Shown here: piece by piece, positions 29,641 through 42,210 of the stretch
Layout: each line of letters begins with the position of its first letter
Position numbering within the stretch: position 1 is the first letter of the stretch
NCBI GenBank assembly: GCA_025267735.1
Contig: CM046307.1
Coordinates: forward strand, 50,139,395 to 50,203,394
Source of the DNA: Mactra quadrangularis
Lineage: Eukaryota; Mollusca; Bivalvia; Venerida; Mactridae
Length of the DNA: 64,000 bases
Direction: 5' to 3'
Position numbers and translations under genes: made by a program
The notes under the pieces: generated by a model
Databases searched by the model: none
Told to the model about the DNA's origin: nothing
The model's input: only the letters and a program-made list of their open reading frames with translations

Positions 29641-30236
29641 AAAAAGAAAGTCTGCAATATTTTCCTTTCATTAATTTTATGTATAATATACCAATATTGA
29701 CTTCCTAACATGATGTCCCTTGAAATATTACTGTATGTTATCCTTACATGTATGTATACTTTATTGAAATGTTTTGAAATATAATGTGACATTGATAGGT
29801 AGTCTCATACTGGTATTATAGGATTGGCTACAATCATTGATGTTAACGCTTTAAAATCAATATTTTGTAAAAAGAAAATTTTTGATACAGTTGTAACTGT
29901 TGTAGTCATGCCAACAAGTACCTGTATGAGACTGTTGATCTTTGTTGTGCTATTATAAGAATGTACAAATTTATTGTGTTTCAAGTTCTTTTGTGTATAA
30001 TATAAAAGAAAGATGTTTTGTTTTTAAAATCTCATAATGTTGTACATTGTGATGTCAGTTACCATGGAAACATATAATGTTTATCATTAAAATTGTAACA
30101 TATAAAATTATCATACGTTGTTTTATTTATTGTCCAACATACATCACTCCCCAGTCTGTGGTCAAGTTTTAACACTGCAGGGTCAACAAAATGTTGCGAG
30201 ATTTCAGTCCAGATTCCAATCATGGCTTTATATATG

Positions 30237-30545
30237 AGAAAGTAACCTGGGTCAGTAACACTGTTGGTACTGCATCAACATTTTGAATCTAGTGTCCCAA
30301 AGGGGGTACAGGTACGAATCCTACCTGGGAAGGTTATACCCTTCCATGAAAATCGACAATATTTGTCAACTTTTCTCCATCAATAATTAATATAAAGGTA
30401 TATGGAGAAGTTTTTGGCCTTGTAGATTGGTAGGTAAGTTCTGGTTATAGACAAGGGTCCAGGGAAGCTAGGTAAGGTGAGCTAGACGCTGTAAAATAAT
30501 CTAAAAATTTGTGTTGACACAGTGATTAACCCAGTGTAAATCAGG
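30237..30545 (+). mobile_element. tRNA-derived SINE, family A
   Basis: Head with 'cactgttggtactgc' and 'caggtacgaatcctacc', body 'gttatacccttccatgaaaa' and 'ggttatagacaagggtccag', tail 'tgtgttgacacagtgattaa'. The family A order is complete; I see no clear target duplication. Confidence 0.85.
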
Positions 30546-30945
30546 AAAAATTAGGCAGTTGCTATTGAAGATGGGAGCCTATTGTACTGGTTCATGGTAG
30601 AAAATAGTGAGGTGAACTGTTTTTAATTTAAGTGATGTAACTTATATGATATGTAATACTATTGTATGGTAAACCAGGAAAACTGTGTTCTGGTCATTAT
30701 TTAGAGATTAAGCTTAAATATGGTTCAATATGGCTCTGTTACTTAACTCTGCATTAAAAAGAATAGAGATAGCAAGATAAATAAGGCAAGTAAATGTAGT
30801 ATTAGTCATGTAATTTCTGTTATCTATTTTTTTAAACTTTTTAACTTTACTAACTGCAGTCTACAGATTATCAGATGTTTCCCTCTTAGCACAGACCAAA
30901 TTGTTGACTTCATACATATTGATGTAGCAATAATATTAAATCTAG

Positions 30946-31015
30946 AAGAAGCAGTAGTTTAGTGGTAAAACTTGTTCTTAAGAATTCAGGGTCGGAGGTT
31001 TCAATCTGTCTGACA
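30946..31015 (+). repeat. Weak tRNA-like stretch
   Basis: 'gtagtttagtggtaaaac' resembles an A box and 'ggaggtttcaatctg' a decayed B box at about the right spacing. It may be the head of an old SINE; no recognisable body follows. Confidence 0.25.
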
Positions 31016-31029
31016 TTGTTAATTTCTTT

Positions 31030-33090
31030 AAACTATAGAAATGACTGCACTTCTATCTCTTCATCCCTTGTGACTTGGTATCTTTGGGTATGGTCATATT
31101 GCCATTTATTTGTTGTACAATAACAAGTCAAGGATACACAAGAAAGATAAACAGATACTGGTAGTCTGATGACCAGGGTTAATTGTTTATGTGTGAAGAT
31201 GCATATGCATGAAACCTGTAACATGCAATTATACCAAAGACATATGTAAACCAGGTTGAATACAGAAAGACAACGAGGGTGTAGTGTTCAAATATATTAG
31301 TTACAAAATACTGCAATACAGCAATACAACAATACAGCCTGAAAATACAATTACATGACATTCAAAACAGATTCAATAAAATAAAAATTACAAGAAATAT
31401 ACGTGTACAGTAGCTCTATCAATAATATAAAAGCATTAAATTCTGATGAAGAAACATGATATCTTATACTCTAAATTCGCGACAAATAACACCAACGATA
31501 TCAAAAATGTTTAAATTAAACTGTACCGAAAATTTGGTTAAACCTAAAATAGACCTGAAGTAAACATATAAAAATAGCAATGTTTCCATAAAATACAAGA
31601 TCCTGAAATAAATTTAACTCACCAGGCTAAAATGATTCCATAATAATAATCATAGACAACGCCAATAATAGTAGTCTAAACGTACGAGTTAACCAAACGC
31701 AAAATGAGAAGTGACGGTAAAACAATGAATACGTGTACTTAAATAGGCAATATTCGCGCCATCTACGCACGGATTTCACTGAATTCACAAAATCCTTACA
31801 TTACTACAAAAACCCGTGATAAAAGCAAGATCTAACTAAATTCCTAGATACCAGAGAACTGTCAGTTTATTTCTACAATAAAAATAGCTACGCATGTAAA
31901 TTCAACAATTCCCGTGCAGTACACTAATATGAACTTTTAAAGTTTAAATACAGTTACACTACGTTATGCATAAACCAATAACTAATTATTTAACTACATA
32001 CTGTTATGGCTACCTACATCTGTACACATAATAAATCAATAACTAAAACCTGGGTAACACATAGATATAGTTATATTTTTTCTTTAAAAATCATGTTTTG
32101 TTATCTATGTTTTTTTTATTATACTGCTGTTCTTGCTTGTAATTCTATAATATTATACAGCATATAATTATGTAATTGAACAAGAGCTTCATATCTTTCC
32201 TTCTTAAATATTTAAACAAATATTAATCCTATTGGGGCTGTGTGTTATTATATCTAAAATGACAATCCTTGTAAAAGACAAAAAGTTTGGAGTAGCATAA
32301 GGGAGGTAACAATGATTAATCTTGTGCACAAAATTGACCCGCATTTTATACAATTTGTCGTTGAGTAAACATTAAATAGTTACATGGTTCCCGGTCTTAG
32401 TATCTAACTATAAGTAATAGAGAGGTACCAGTATTGTCTCCAATTACGCGAATTGTAAAATTTACTTCCTGAAAGAAACCGAAAAGGAAGTTTTAAAAGT
32501 TTACAGTACAGAGAATATTGGCATGGTAAGAAGATATAATTTTAAAATTTAGTTTGATCTTTCTAAATTCATTGTTTTTGTTCTGTATTTTGACTTTGAA
32601 ATAAGTCTGTTTACTCTTACTTTCGGTTTTGAAACCCAACATGTCCCAAGTTGAGGTGAGCAGTAATCATGGTAATGCCAAATTGCCAATGGCAGTATTA
32701 GTATACCCGGGATATGATATTTAATCCTATGGCATGTTTTGTAAGTTGTATATTGTGCCAATCACCTTTATTCTGTTTTAATAATACGGTCAATTTTATG
32801 TGACAATGTTTTATCAGATGATCTATTTATCCGCCTCCTTGATCGAATGGCTAACAATACATGATTTGCCTTGATAGGCCATAGGATCACTAACTTCAAA
32901 TCAACATCCCTTCTTACTGATAGAGCACTCTATGAAATTAGTGTATGTCCGCTTGTCTCGGACATCTCTTATGATAGCCAGTCAACCAAAAATCTACGAA
33001 CTCTTAATGTGCTAAAAATTTGGTTTCTGTATCTGTATGTATACGACGCAGTTAGCACTGCTGGCATGATGCGTCGAGGAGGGCGATGTG
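31030..33090. other. No gene seen; strand composition switches to A-rich
   Basis: From about 31200 to 32060 the + strand becomes A-rich, against T-rich neighbours, with scattered CpGs and 'gcgccatctacgcacg' at about 31757. No domain-bearing frame on either strand. It could be an inverted segment, an old element or a minus-strand non-coding transcript, and I cannot tell which. Confidence 0.4.
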
Positions 33091-33099
33091 GTCAGTTGC

Positions 33100-33850
33100 A
33101 ACCCTGAAGAGCTGTCTTAAAGCTCTCGATTGTCCTGGCACACGCAATGTCCTCTTCAAGAGCGTTACAGACGTGGGATAGTTTTTACGAAAAATGAATT
33201 TTTGTATTGCTGGGTTTTTAAAGTTTTGGTTTTGAAACAGAATGGTTTATGCAAAATTTTGTCACAATGTTATTATTTTCACTGTCTGAATCAAGTTTTG
33301 GTTTGATTTTATGTTTATTTGTAATGGGTGTCAAATAACTTGTACTGTCAATGGCCGGCACCATACCCCATATTGTATCTTGTATAGGAAGCCTAACCTT
33401 GTGTTCTTCCTTCTCTGCTGCAGTGTTTCAAGATTAAGGTTCATTATCATCTTTTGAATGCATCCATCTTCTCTGGAGGTAAAATCTCTGGTATAAATCT
33501 TTCAGCTTGGCGTTGGATTTTTTCTATAGAGTTAATGTCCTTGACTTAGTAAGGGTCCCAAATAATTGATCAATATTCGAGAGTAGAACGTACTAATGTA
33601 ATGAATGCTGTTTTACGGCAGTCTAAGGAACAGTTCTTCAGGTTACGTTTAAGAAACCCAAGTGTAGAGTTTGCCTTTTTACAAATATTACTTATATATG
33701 TGTCCCAGGTGAGGTTTTCAGATATTGTGAGACATAAAAACATCAAGGGGCCCAGAACTAGAGATCCAAATGGATTTACAAACAGTAAACCCAAACTATT
33801 TTACCAAGGATGTCGCCTAGCAATGTTTTGATAATTGTGAAGTTTATATC
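33100..33850 (-). pseudogene. Degraded non-LTR retrotransposon, reverse-transcriptase C-terminal region
   Basis: On the minus strand 33570-33794 reads ENLTWDTYISNICKKANSTL, GFLKRNLKNCSLDCRKTAF and TLVRSTLEY. This is the conserved region after the RT catalytic core in jockey/CR1-like LINEs, where a mother or host copy continues with a 'YxxxVW' block. Downstream on the same strand, 'IEKIQRQAERF', 'LNLETLQQRRKNTRLGFLYK' and a 'NALEEDIACARTIESFKTAL' end-like segment are readable in shifting frames with stops. The element is clearly dead: it is truncated at both ends and frameshifted. It marks an old insertion, with no host function inferred. Confidence 0.8.
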
Positions 33851-34365
33851 CGATGAAGTTCAGTTTCTGTCAATATTTTTTTGTAAAATGTTTAAATGTG
33901 AACTTTCTTTTATTAAAGTTATCTAAGACCCGAGAGAAATTCACTTCCTTGTATAGCATGGGAACAATAAAGTTTTTGATGATTATTTTACCAATGTTGT
34001 ACTAACTATCTAATGGTAAAGGGTCTAATTTCATTTTGAATTGTATCAAGGCCACATGCCCATACTCAAATATACATAAAAAACTGAACATTTCAAAAGG
34101 CCGTAACACAGGGGGTGGGACTTTGCTGGATTTGGTTTTAGAAATACTTGCTCTTATGTTGTCTTATTGAGCCATCTTCATTATCATCATCTTCCTCGTA
34201 AGGGACAGGAATCCAATCTAGATTGTACTAAGTCCTGCAGGGACTATATAAATCTTCATTTGTGACAATGGACAAAAATATCCCTAAAGCTATGGTTGAA
34301 CTGGTACTACAAAATAAAATCCCCTTGTTGCACAGTACTTTGTAAAATAACATGATTCATAATTA

Positions 34366-34724
34366 GGGACTTTAGTCAGTTATCTTTCCCTGATAAAATC
34401 TGAAGCAATCCAATTGGTAATTAGGTCCTTACAGTTGGAATCCTTGGATTTTATCATTGAAGTCCTATGTAAGGATAACTAAATATTTTATCTAATATCT
34501 TTCTTGTTAATAAGGATATTAACAGAAGTGGTGAAATTCATATAGTTTTTTACCTTAAAAATACTTAGCCTAAATTTCAAATAAATTAAATGATTTACAA
34601 AAAAATATTTAAGTTTAATTTTGGCAAATTGACATTGAAAAGTAAGGATAAAATCCGAGTAATCCAACTAATTGGACCTACCTATTTGAAGAGTATACAA
34701 GGGGATATAATTGACTAAAGTCCC
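34366..34724. mobile_element. MITE, family M1, with TTA target duplication
   Basis: Full-length partner of 11533-11892. Ends GGGACTTTAGTCA and TGACTAAAGTCCC are exact 13-bp inverted repeats, flanked by TTA at 34363-34365 and 34725-34727. Inside, a second pair of imperfect inverted segments ('ttggatttta' type) adds fold-back. PIF/Harbinger is the best superfamily guess. Confidence 0.8.
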
Positions 34725-35479
34725 TTATTAAGCTATCAATGGTCTGCTGAGAATATTCAATCATATTTATTCAGTATGTAAGTCTGGAACTAGTTAACAT
34801 TTTTTATTTCTTATAATTTTTCTTGTAACTATATTTCATAATAAATCAATTTTGCCCTCTATTATAAAAAAAAATAAATCAGGCCAATAATGGAACATTT
34901 TAAGGTAACGACTGTTTATGCCTTTTTAGAATCAATTAAGAAGTTGATAAACTTTACCTAGAAAATGTGAATGTTAAGGTAGAAAACTACAACTAATGAA
35001 AATATAAACAAAAACATTGATATCAATTCTTTAAATTATGTTGTTTATTCATTTATAAATCTTCTAATCAAATTTTGAAACCAAAACATTGATATTTAAA
35101 GAAAATAAATCAAATAGGATTTATTATCAAACCTTGAAAAATTGTTTGAAGTGTAAATAGACCTACCGGCCAGTTTATTTTTTTGTCTGATACTTATTCA
35201 AGATCTCAGCTTTAAACATTTTCTTACCTAACTTCCTTGTCTGGTATATATTCACTTATAATGTCGTTATCTATTGAAACATCTTATATCATCTTTCCAA
35301 CAGCTAACAGCACATTATTTAACCTGTTACAAGGATATCTATGATTTTTTGTTTTGAATATAATGTGAGACATAAACATTTTCCTTAATACACCGCTAAG
35401 ACCAGACATCAATCAGTATATTATAATCATCGTCAGTTATCCCATGATACATTACTCTGTTATGCTGCATTACGTACCT

Positions 35480-35720
35480 AGGAAAATCACGTAATCATGA
35501 ATAATTAATGAGGCAATTTCGTTGGTTCCGCAAGGAAACCACTGCGGAAAACTAGCCAATGAAATTACATTTTATATCTAAGGTTTGGTTTACTATTCAA
35601 AATGGCAGTCTCCATGAGTGATTTTTCTTGTAACTTGCGATTTCATTGGAAAAAGATTGGTCTCACCTGCTTCATGCGTATTCATTAAAACAAGATTTCG
35701 CCAGACAAATTGCCGACAGT
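35480..35720 (+). repeat. Dispersed repeat R1, + orientation
   Basis: Shares 'gcggaaaactagccaatgaa', 'gtaatcatgaataattaatg' and 'catgcgtattcattaaaa' in the same order with the reverse complement of 41950-42210. Similarity runs about 240 bp with small gaps. Class unknown, no open frame kept in both copies. Confidence 0.65.
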
Positions 35721-35881
35721 ACATATGGAGTGTAATTGAAGGAAGTACTGTGGTTGCCGACAAAATTTATAATGTACCATACATAATTATGATAATAAAG
35801 TGCAGTGATAGCAATGCTTTCCTGACACAAGGAATATGTTTATAAAAATGAACTAATGTGATATTAATGATATAAGCTTGA

Positions 35882-35951
35882 TGGGTCAGTGTAGAACTAG
35901 TCTAAGTACATGTAAATAAAGGAAGATATAGTCTAGTTTTGCACTGCCCCA
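35882..35951. repeat. Fold-back hairpin element
   Basis: Arms 35882-35903 (tgggtcagtgtagaactagt) and 35930-35951 (ctagttttgcactgcccca) are complementary with a few mismatches around a 26-nt loop. Related in motif to the hairpin at 10010. Confidence 0.55.
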
Positions 35952-35994
35952 TTGAAATGCATTATTGATTTGGAATGCCCTCTGTATTTCAAGG

Positions 35995-36059
35995 GCTTAG
36001 CTCAAAAAGGTCGTAACTTACTATTTTTTAGATCAAGTTATGACCGTTTTGTGCTAAGC
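35995..36059. repeat. Fold-back hairpin element, family H2
   Basis: The 25-bp arms 35995-36019 (gcttagctcaaaaaggtcgt) and 36035-36059 (gaccgttttgtgctaagc) pair with few mismatches around 15 nt. The same plan and motif (TTAGxxCAAAA...GTxxTAAC) recurs at 55617-55688. Confidence 0.65.
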
Positions 36060-36954
36060 TGGCGATTTGTAGATAGACTTTGCGTATTATTTCTTCATAA
36101 AATGCGTTGAATTTCTTTTACTTATCCCTTATATATATGTGACATGTACAGTAAGTACACTATACAATAGGCCATTGATGTTTGTACTATAAATATCTAT
36201 CTATCTTGTATTTATTATTGTTTTTTTTATATAATTATTTGAAGTACATGTACACTATTGTTATTGTATTTGTTTATATTGTATTGTTAATATTGTCATC
36301 TTCATCAACTCAAGGCTACCATCAACATTTATGCAATGTACAAGCGTTTTTACTTCTTATTATTGTAATGATAATATAAAACAATATACAAATGGTGTGT
36401 ATCTAAACCCCAATATTTCTCTAGCTGACTGAGGCTTGGTGACCACGAATCTAGTGATGGAGTTCAATAACAGAATGAGTTCAATCAGTTTGTAAATGAT
36501 CTCTTTATCAGCAAATTAAAACTTTATAGATAGATTTATTTTGATATACAATGTGACAAATTGGCATTCATTATAAAACATACATACATGTACATACAAA
36601 ACATGTCATATATCAAGGGCTTAAGAAGACAGAATATTGTAGATAGACGTTTAGTTTATACAAATATGTATGATTTATAAATGGTCAGGTGAATGCGACA
36701 CATCTCATATTCTATTTTACTGAATGAATCAGGAAGCTAGAAAAAACAAACTCAATCTTTCTATAGCAAAATGCTAAATAGATGCTATTGTTGCTTAAAC
36801 ATCCAAATCTGATCACACTTTTTTAGATGTATACTAAAAAATTAGTTTATAAATGTAATAAAAAAAGTTTTGGTAAAAATCAATTTAGATCAGTTTTGCA
36901 TTCCTCTGACAAAATGGTTTTTTTTCTATACAAATGTACTGTCAACATCATTTA

Positions 36955-37060
36955 AACATAGCTTAGGTTATTTTATGATGGCCAGCTAACCTTACCTAGC
37001 TTTCCTGGACCCTTGTCTATAACCAATACTCACCAGGGAGTCAACTTCTCTGTATAGCTC
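36955..37060 (-). mobile_element. SINE-A body fragment, minus strand
   Basis: The reverse complement carries 'gagtattggttatagacaag', 'ggtccaggaaagctaggtaa' and 'gctggccatc'. No tRNA head or tail is preserved. Confidence 0.7.
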
Positions 37061-37078
37061 ATTAATACTACAACTTGT

Positions 37079-37205
37079 GTAGATCTATGGATAGCCAGAC
37101 TTGAGTAGATCTATGTATAGCCAGACTTGAGTAGATCTATGGATAGCCAGACTTGAGTAGATCTATGGATAGCCAGACTTGAGTAGATCTATGTATTGCC
37201 AAGAC
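37079..37205 (+). repeat. 26-bp minisatellite, about 4.8 copies
   Basis: The unit 'gtagatctatggatagccag' plus 'acttga' repeats with only G/T differences. High identity between copies suggests recent expansion. Confidence 0.9.
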
Positions 37206-37209
37206 TTCA

Positions 37210-40110
37210 CTTCATCTAACAAGTATAGCCAAACACTGCTTATATTGGACTAGATTTTTTTATTGAGGGCATAATTGTGTTGATATGGTTAGATATAGTA
37301 GATTATATATTTAAGTTTGCCTTCTATGTTAAAAAAAATGTTCAATATTATATTTGTTATCTATTTGATTGTTTATTTTATTTTTTAACCTAGAACAAAA
37401 CCAGATAAAATGTTATAAAATAGATTATATACCTATTGATCTTTATTGCGGCATGGGACATTCCTATTGGCTGATATAATGGGAATATGCACTTGTTGTG
37501 ATCGTATTTCAAGGTTTCTAAGATTTAATGAAATCTAACAACCAGTAAGTACTAAAAAACTTATAATGTTTACCATATTTGAGTTGGCGTATGAAAAAAA
37601 ATACAGAAACTGTTTAGATGATGCCAACAATCTATGCCTCTGTAAAAAATTGACTATATTTATGCAATAATTTGAATGATCAGTAGCTGGGCTAGACTTC
37701 TTCTGTTTGGTGTTATGTTTTTACTGGGGTTTGTTCGCTCCTAATGATGCATTATGTTCAGACCCTGGCTAGAACTTAATTTCAAACTTTAAGTCATGTG
37801 TCTAAAATAGACATATTTGTTGAAAGAATTTGTTCTTCTGTTGGTCTTTAGTAAGTTTCCAGTCTGTGTTGCCCTGGACATTTTTCTACCGATCTTGGGA
37901 CTGGTTTCAAGTTCCTTTGCTGGCCTAGACAACTTAACCTTCCTTTATATAGTGATACTGATAGGGTTACAGTTATGAGAATTTTGTATCATGATTTACT
38001 AGTTGATATCTTTGTTAAATATCATGCTATGGGGATCCACTTGAATGTGAAGGAGATTAGTCTCAACCTTTATAGTTTCTTAAAAATTCAATAATATAAG
38101 AAAAGAATAAGGAAAAATTATAATTTTGGATGGCAATCCCTTTGTAATAGAATCTTTGTTTTTTATTACTTACCCTTATGTTACTAACATTTTATTATTG
38201 AGTGATTTCACAACGACTGAGCCTGAGATCCTGAATTTTTTTTGTGCCCCTGTATTACTAACATTTATTATTGAGTGATAATGGCTGGTGGCTGTGTAGG
38301 GGTCAGAGGACATTTATGAATATAATATCCTGCTGCTACAAAAAAATATATTTCAAAGTTGTATAAGTCTCATGGTTGACGTCAAACGTTGTCTATCATA
38401 TTGCATAGTTAATTAATAAAACAATATAACAGTTGATACATGTTGACATTATATGATATAAAACACTAGGTTTGTAATCTTGTTTTACAGAATGTTGGTT
38501 GTTAATTAAAGGTACTAGCTCATAGATTTTGTTAAAATTTTAGCCTCTCCAGGATTGATGAGTAGGTTGCTGTCATATAATATATACAATGCATTGCTAC
38601 TGTGTTAAATCCAGTCCAAAAAAAACAAACTTTTTTTGATATTTTAAATTTACCTTTCAGTGTCTGTAATTAGGTTAAGGAAACTAATTCTTAATATTTT
38701 AAGATAAACTTATCTGTAGATTGTTGGAAAAATAATTAAAGTCACAAGATACATACTTAAATTATTTATACCGTTATAAACGGGGTATATTTAATACATA
38801 ACATCACCATCCAAGTTGTACTGAAATGTCAATTTGTACAAAATCGTCATTATTAGAACACTGCATTCTTATTTTCAAAATGTTTCTATACAATTTTTAG
38901 AGTTTTTGAAAAGTTGAAATTTAAGTCTTAATCCTTGAACAAGCTGCTTTAAAAACAAAAAAAACCTAGATGTATAAAAAACTGTTTGTGTCCTGCTGAC
39001 TACAATATTGTCTGTTTAATGTTTGACATTCTAGAAAATTAAACTGTTTTCAGTTATATCATATTGTCTTGTGGTGGATTTAATTAAGGTAAAGTTGCGT
39101 GATAAAGACCACTTTATTGCAAAATCATGCACTTTTTAAACAATTTTTAAGTCCCATGGTTTAATATGTGAATAAAATAGTCCCTATATTAAAAACATAA
39201 ACATTAATTTTTATGGTAGCTAATAGCCACACCTTACTGTATGTTGTTTTGCTATTTTAGTGGTAACAGTTTTGAATTTTATTTGAAACATGAACGTTGG
39301 ATTTATCTACTATCTAGGGATTGTTTTAAAGAGGATAGCTGGGCCCTGCACTTGGCCCCTTTTTTCTCCTTACTACCCCCTGTGCTCCTCTCTATGCAGA
39401 AAGAGTGACATTTTTAGCCCTTGGATGTGACCTGCCCCTTTTATCTGCCCCCCCTGTCCATTTCTGAGTTCTTGAATAACCAATTAATTATCAGTAAATG
39501 TTGTATGACGTGACAATAGTCTGTAAAAGTCTGTTAAAAGTCATTAACATGATAGAAAAAGGAGGATGGGGTTAATTTAATGCATTAGCAGACATTATAA
39601 ATCAGTTTTAGACTACATTATAGTACTTTCACCAGCTTTACCCCCTACAATATGGATAAACAGCAATATCTGTAATTATGAATCAAAATTGGCCACGTTT
39701 AACCAACTCTAATTAATTTCCTTAAACAATTGATATCAGTTGTAAGTAATCATGAAAGCCCTGATAAAAGATAAAGGATGTAGATAGATTGATGTAAACA
39801 TGTACATGTATATAATAATGCTCAAAAAAACTAAAACATAAACAGACATATACAATGATTTAGATGACAAATATAATTATATGTATATTTATTTCATCAT
39901 GATATATATTTCATCACAACTTGTACTGACCAAGAGTACTAATACATAATGATAGTCATTAAATATAGTATATTATAAGTTGTAATATTCTATGGTCTAA
40001 GTGTGAAAAGTTTAAGACAAGTGATGATATCCTGTATACTGTCATGCTCATGGTACAATTAGTCATATATATAATACAACATTATAATACAGTCATACTT
40101 CCTTTAATCT
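37210..40110. other. AT-rich intergenic stretch, no gene seen
   Basis: Short frames only. A small duplicated block ('ttactaacattttattattg', 'agtga') occurs at about 38180 and 38257. The only recognisable element is the SINE-C tail at 38535-38625. Confidence 0.5.
38535..38625 (+). mobile_element. SINE-C 3' fragment
   Basis: 'agcctctccaggattgatga', 'gtaggttgctgtcatataat', then 'ttgctactgtgttaaatcca' and an A-rich tail match the last 90 bp of family C. Confidence 0.6.
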
Positions 40111-40111
40111 A

Positions 40112-41275
40112 CCTTTCAACTACAGCCACCTCTCAACCAAAGTCACCTCTCAACTACACCCACCTCTCAACCAAAGTGACTCTCAATTACACCCACCTCT
40201 CAAGCAAAGTCACCTCTCAACTACACCCACCTCTCAAGCAAAGTCACCTCTCAACTACACCCACCTCTCAACCAAAGTAAGTCACCTCTTAACTACAGCC
40301 ACCACTTAAACAAAGTCACTTCTCAACTACAGCCACCCCTCAACCATATCACCTCTCAACTACACCCACCTCTCAACCAAAGTCACCTCTTAACTACAGC
40401 CATCTCAACCAAAGTCACCTCTCAATTACACCCACCTCTCAACCAAAGTCACCTCTCAACTACACCCACCTCTCAACCAAAGTCCCCGCTCAACTACAGC
40501 CACCTCTCAAACAAAGTCACCTCTTAACTACACCCACCTCTCAACCAAAGTCCTCGCTCAACTACAGCCACCTCTCAACCAAAGTCCCGGCTCAACTACA
40601 GCCACCTCTCAACCAAAGTCCCCGCTCAACTACAGCCACCTCTCAAACTACGTCACCTCTTAAGTACACCCACCTCTCTACCAAAGACCTTGCTCAACTT
40701 CAGCCACCTCTCAACCAAAGTCCCCGCTCAACTACAGCCACCTCTCAACCAAAGTCCCCGCTCAACTACAGCCACCTCTCAACCAAAGTCACCTCTCAAC
40801 TACACCCACCTCTCAACCAAAGTCACCTCTCAATTACACCCACCTCTCAACTAAAGTCAACTCTCAACTACACCCACCTCTCAACCAAAATCACTTCTCA
40901 ACTACAGCCACCTCTCAACCAAAGTCACCTCTCAACTACACCCACCTCTCAACCAAAGTCACCTCTCAACTACAGCCATCTCAACCAAAGTCACCTCTCA
41001 ACTACACCCAGCTTTCAACCAAAGTCACCTCTCAACTACATCCACCTCTCAACCAAAGTCCCCGCTCAACTACAGCCACCTCTCAACCAAAGTCCCCGCT
41101 CAACTACAGCCACCTCTCAAACTATGTCACCTCTTAAGTACAGCCATATCTCTACCAAAGTCCCCGCTCAACTCCAGCCACCTCTCAACCAAATTCCACA
41201 CTTAACTACACCCTCCTCTCAAACTATGTCACCTCTTAACTACAGCATCTCCTATCTACTGCCACTTCTCAATCA
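40112..41275 (+). repeat. 34-bp satellite built of two 17-bp half-units, about 34 copies
   Basis: The unit is 'cacctctcaactacaccc' alternating with 'acctctcaaccaaagt'. The two 17-bp halves are diverged copies of one ancestor. Local variants ('agtccccgctcaactacagc', 'aaactatgtcacctcttaa') are shared by neighbouring groups of units, as expected from local duplication. Short open frames inside (40044-40280, 41124-41402) are by-products. A SINE interrupts its right end. Confidence 0.92.
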
Positions 41276-41278
41276 CAA

Positions 41279-41453
41279 ACCCAGGTTGGTAGCGCACCTG
41301 GTTTTTGGATCTAGTGTCCTAAAGGGGGTGCAGGTTTTAATCCCACCCAGGGAGGTTATACCCTTTCATGAAAATTTGACTATATTGGACACCATAAAAT
41401 AACATAAAAAATGTGTGTTGACACAGTGTTAAACCCGGAATAAACATTTTTTT
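41279..41453 (+). mobile_element. SINE-A with internal deletion, inserted in the satellite edge
   Basis: Head 'ggttggtagcgcacctggtt', then 'gttataccctttcatgaaaa' and 'tgtgttgacacagtgttaaa'. The central body between 'gactatattgg' and 'acaccataaaat' is missing. Flanked by aatcacaa at 41271-41278 and 41454-41461 (8-bp target duplication). Degenerate satellite-like sequence resumes to about 41530. Confidence 0.8.
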
Positions 41454-41949
41454 AATCACAACATCTCTACCCCCGCCTCTCAGCAATCCCCACCCCTCAA
41501 CTACTGCCACCTCTACTACAGTACAGCATATATATTCTACATCCTCATCTCAACTATATACACCTCAAAAATATCATTGTGATCATTTTCCTTATAAAAT
41601 TGACTCTCTACAACAGCCACATCACTATAAGAGCTAATTTAACCTTTAATCCTGTCACAAGTTGTAGAGACTGATTCACTGTATTGATATATGGTATTAT
41701 ATTTTATAGAATCTACATATTGTACTTTATTATGTTTATTGTTTTGTTTGTTAGAAAGTACAATCTATTCAAGGATCTTTAACCCTAAGGAACAATAAGC
41801 ATAAATGCATGTTTTGTTTCATTATGAAATGTCATGTGACATCATTACAATCAGTTTTGAAAAATGGATGATGTACGTGACATGTAAGCTTGATTAATTA
41901 TAACGTAATCTACCAGAATTGTTTCATGTACTATGGCAGATATCTCCTT

Positions 41950-42210
41950 AACCCTATAGCCCACCATCGTTGGCAACTACAGATCGTTTTCATGAATATG
42001 CATGAGGCTTGTAATTCTTTCAATCAAATACTTTTCAATAACAATGATGTCACACTGGGATTTTCTTCACCCGCTTTAGAAAAACCACTCATGGTTGCTT
42101 TCATTTTCAATGGTAAACCCAACCTTATTTCATTGGCTAGTTTTCCGCAGTGTTCCAATGAGTCTGCCTCATTAAATTGTTCATGATTACAAGATTTTCC
42201 TTATAGTCAC
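41950..42210 (-). repeat. Dispersed repeat R1, minus orientation
   Basis: Reverse-complement partner of 35480-35720, including 'ttcattggctagttttccgc' here. An open frame at 41890-42186 (+) runs through it but is not shared with the other copy, so I do not call it a gene. Confidence 0.65.

Noticed and set aside
33601..33831. 76-codon + strand frame
   Set aside because: Antisense to the reverse-transcriptase relic on the minus strand.
40112..41275. CRISPR-like array of about 34-bp repeats
   Set aside because: Units abut with no unique spacers, and the genome context is animal nuclear DNA. The 33-bp array at 49773-50748 was rejected for the same reason.
41890..42186. 98-codon + strand frame
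   Set aside because: Lies in a dispersed repeat whose other copy does not keep the frame; no domain.
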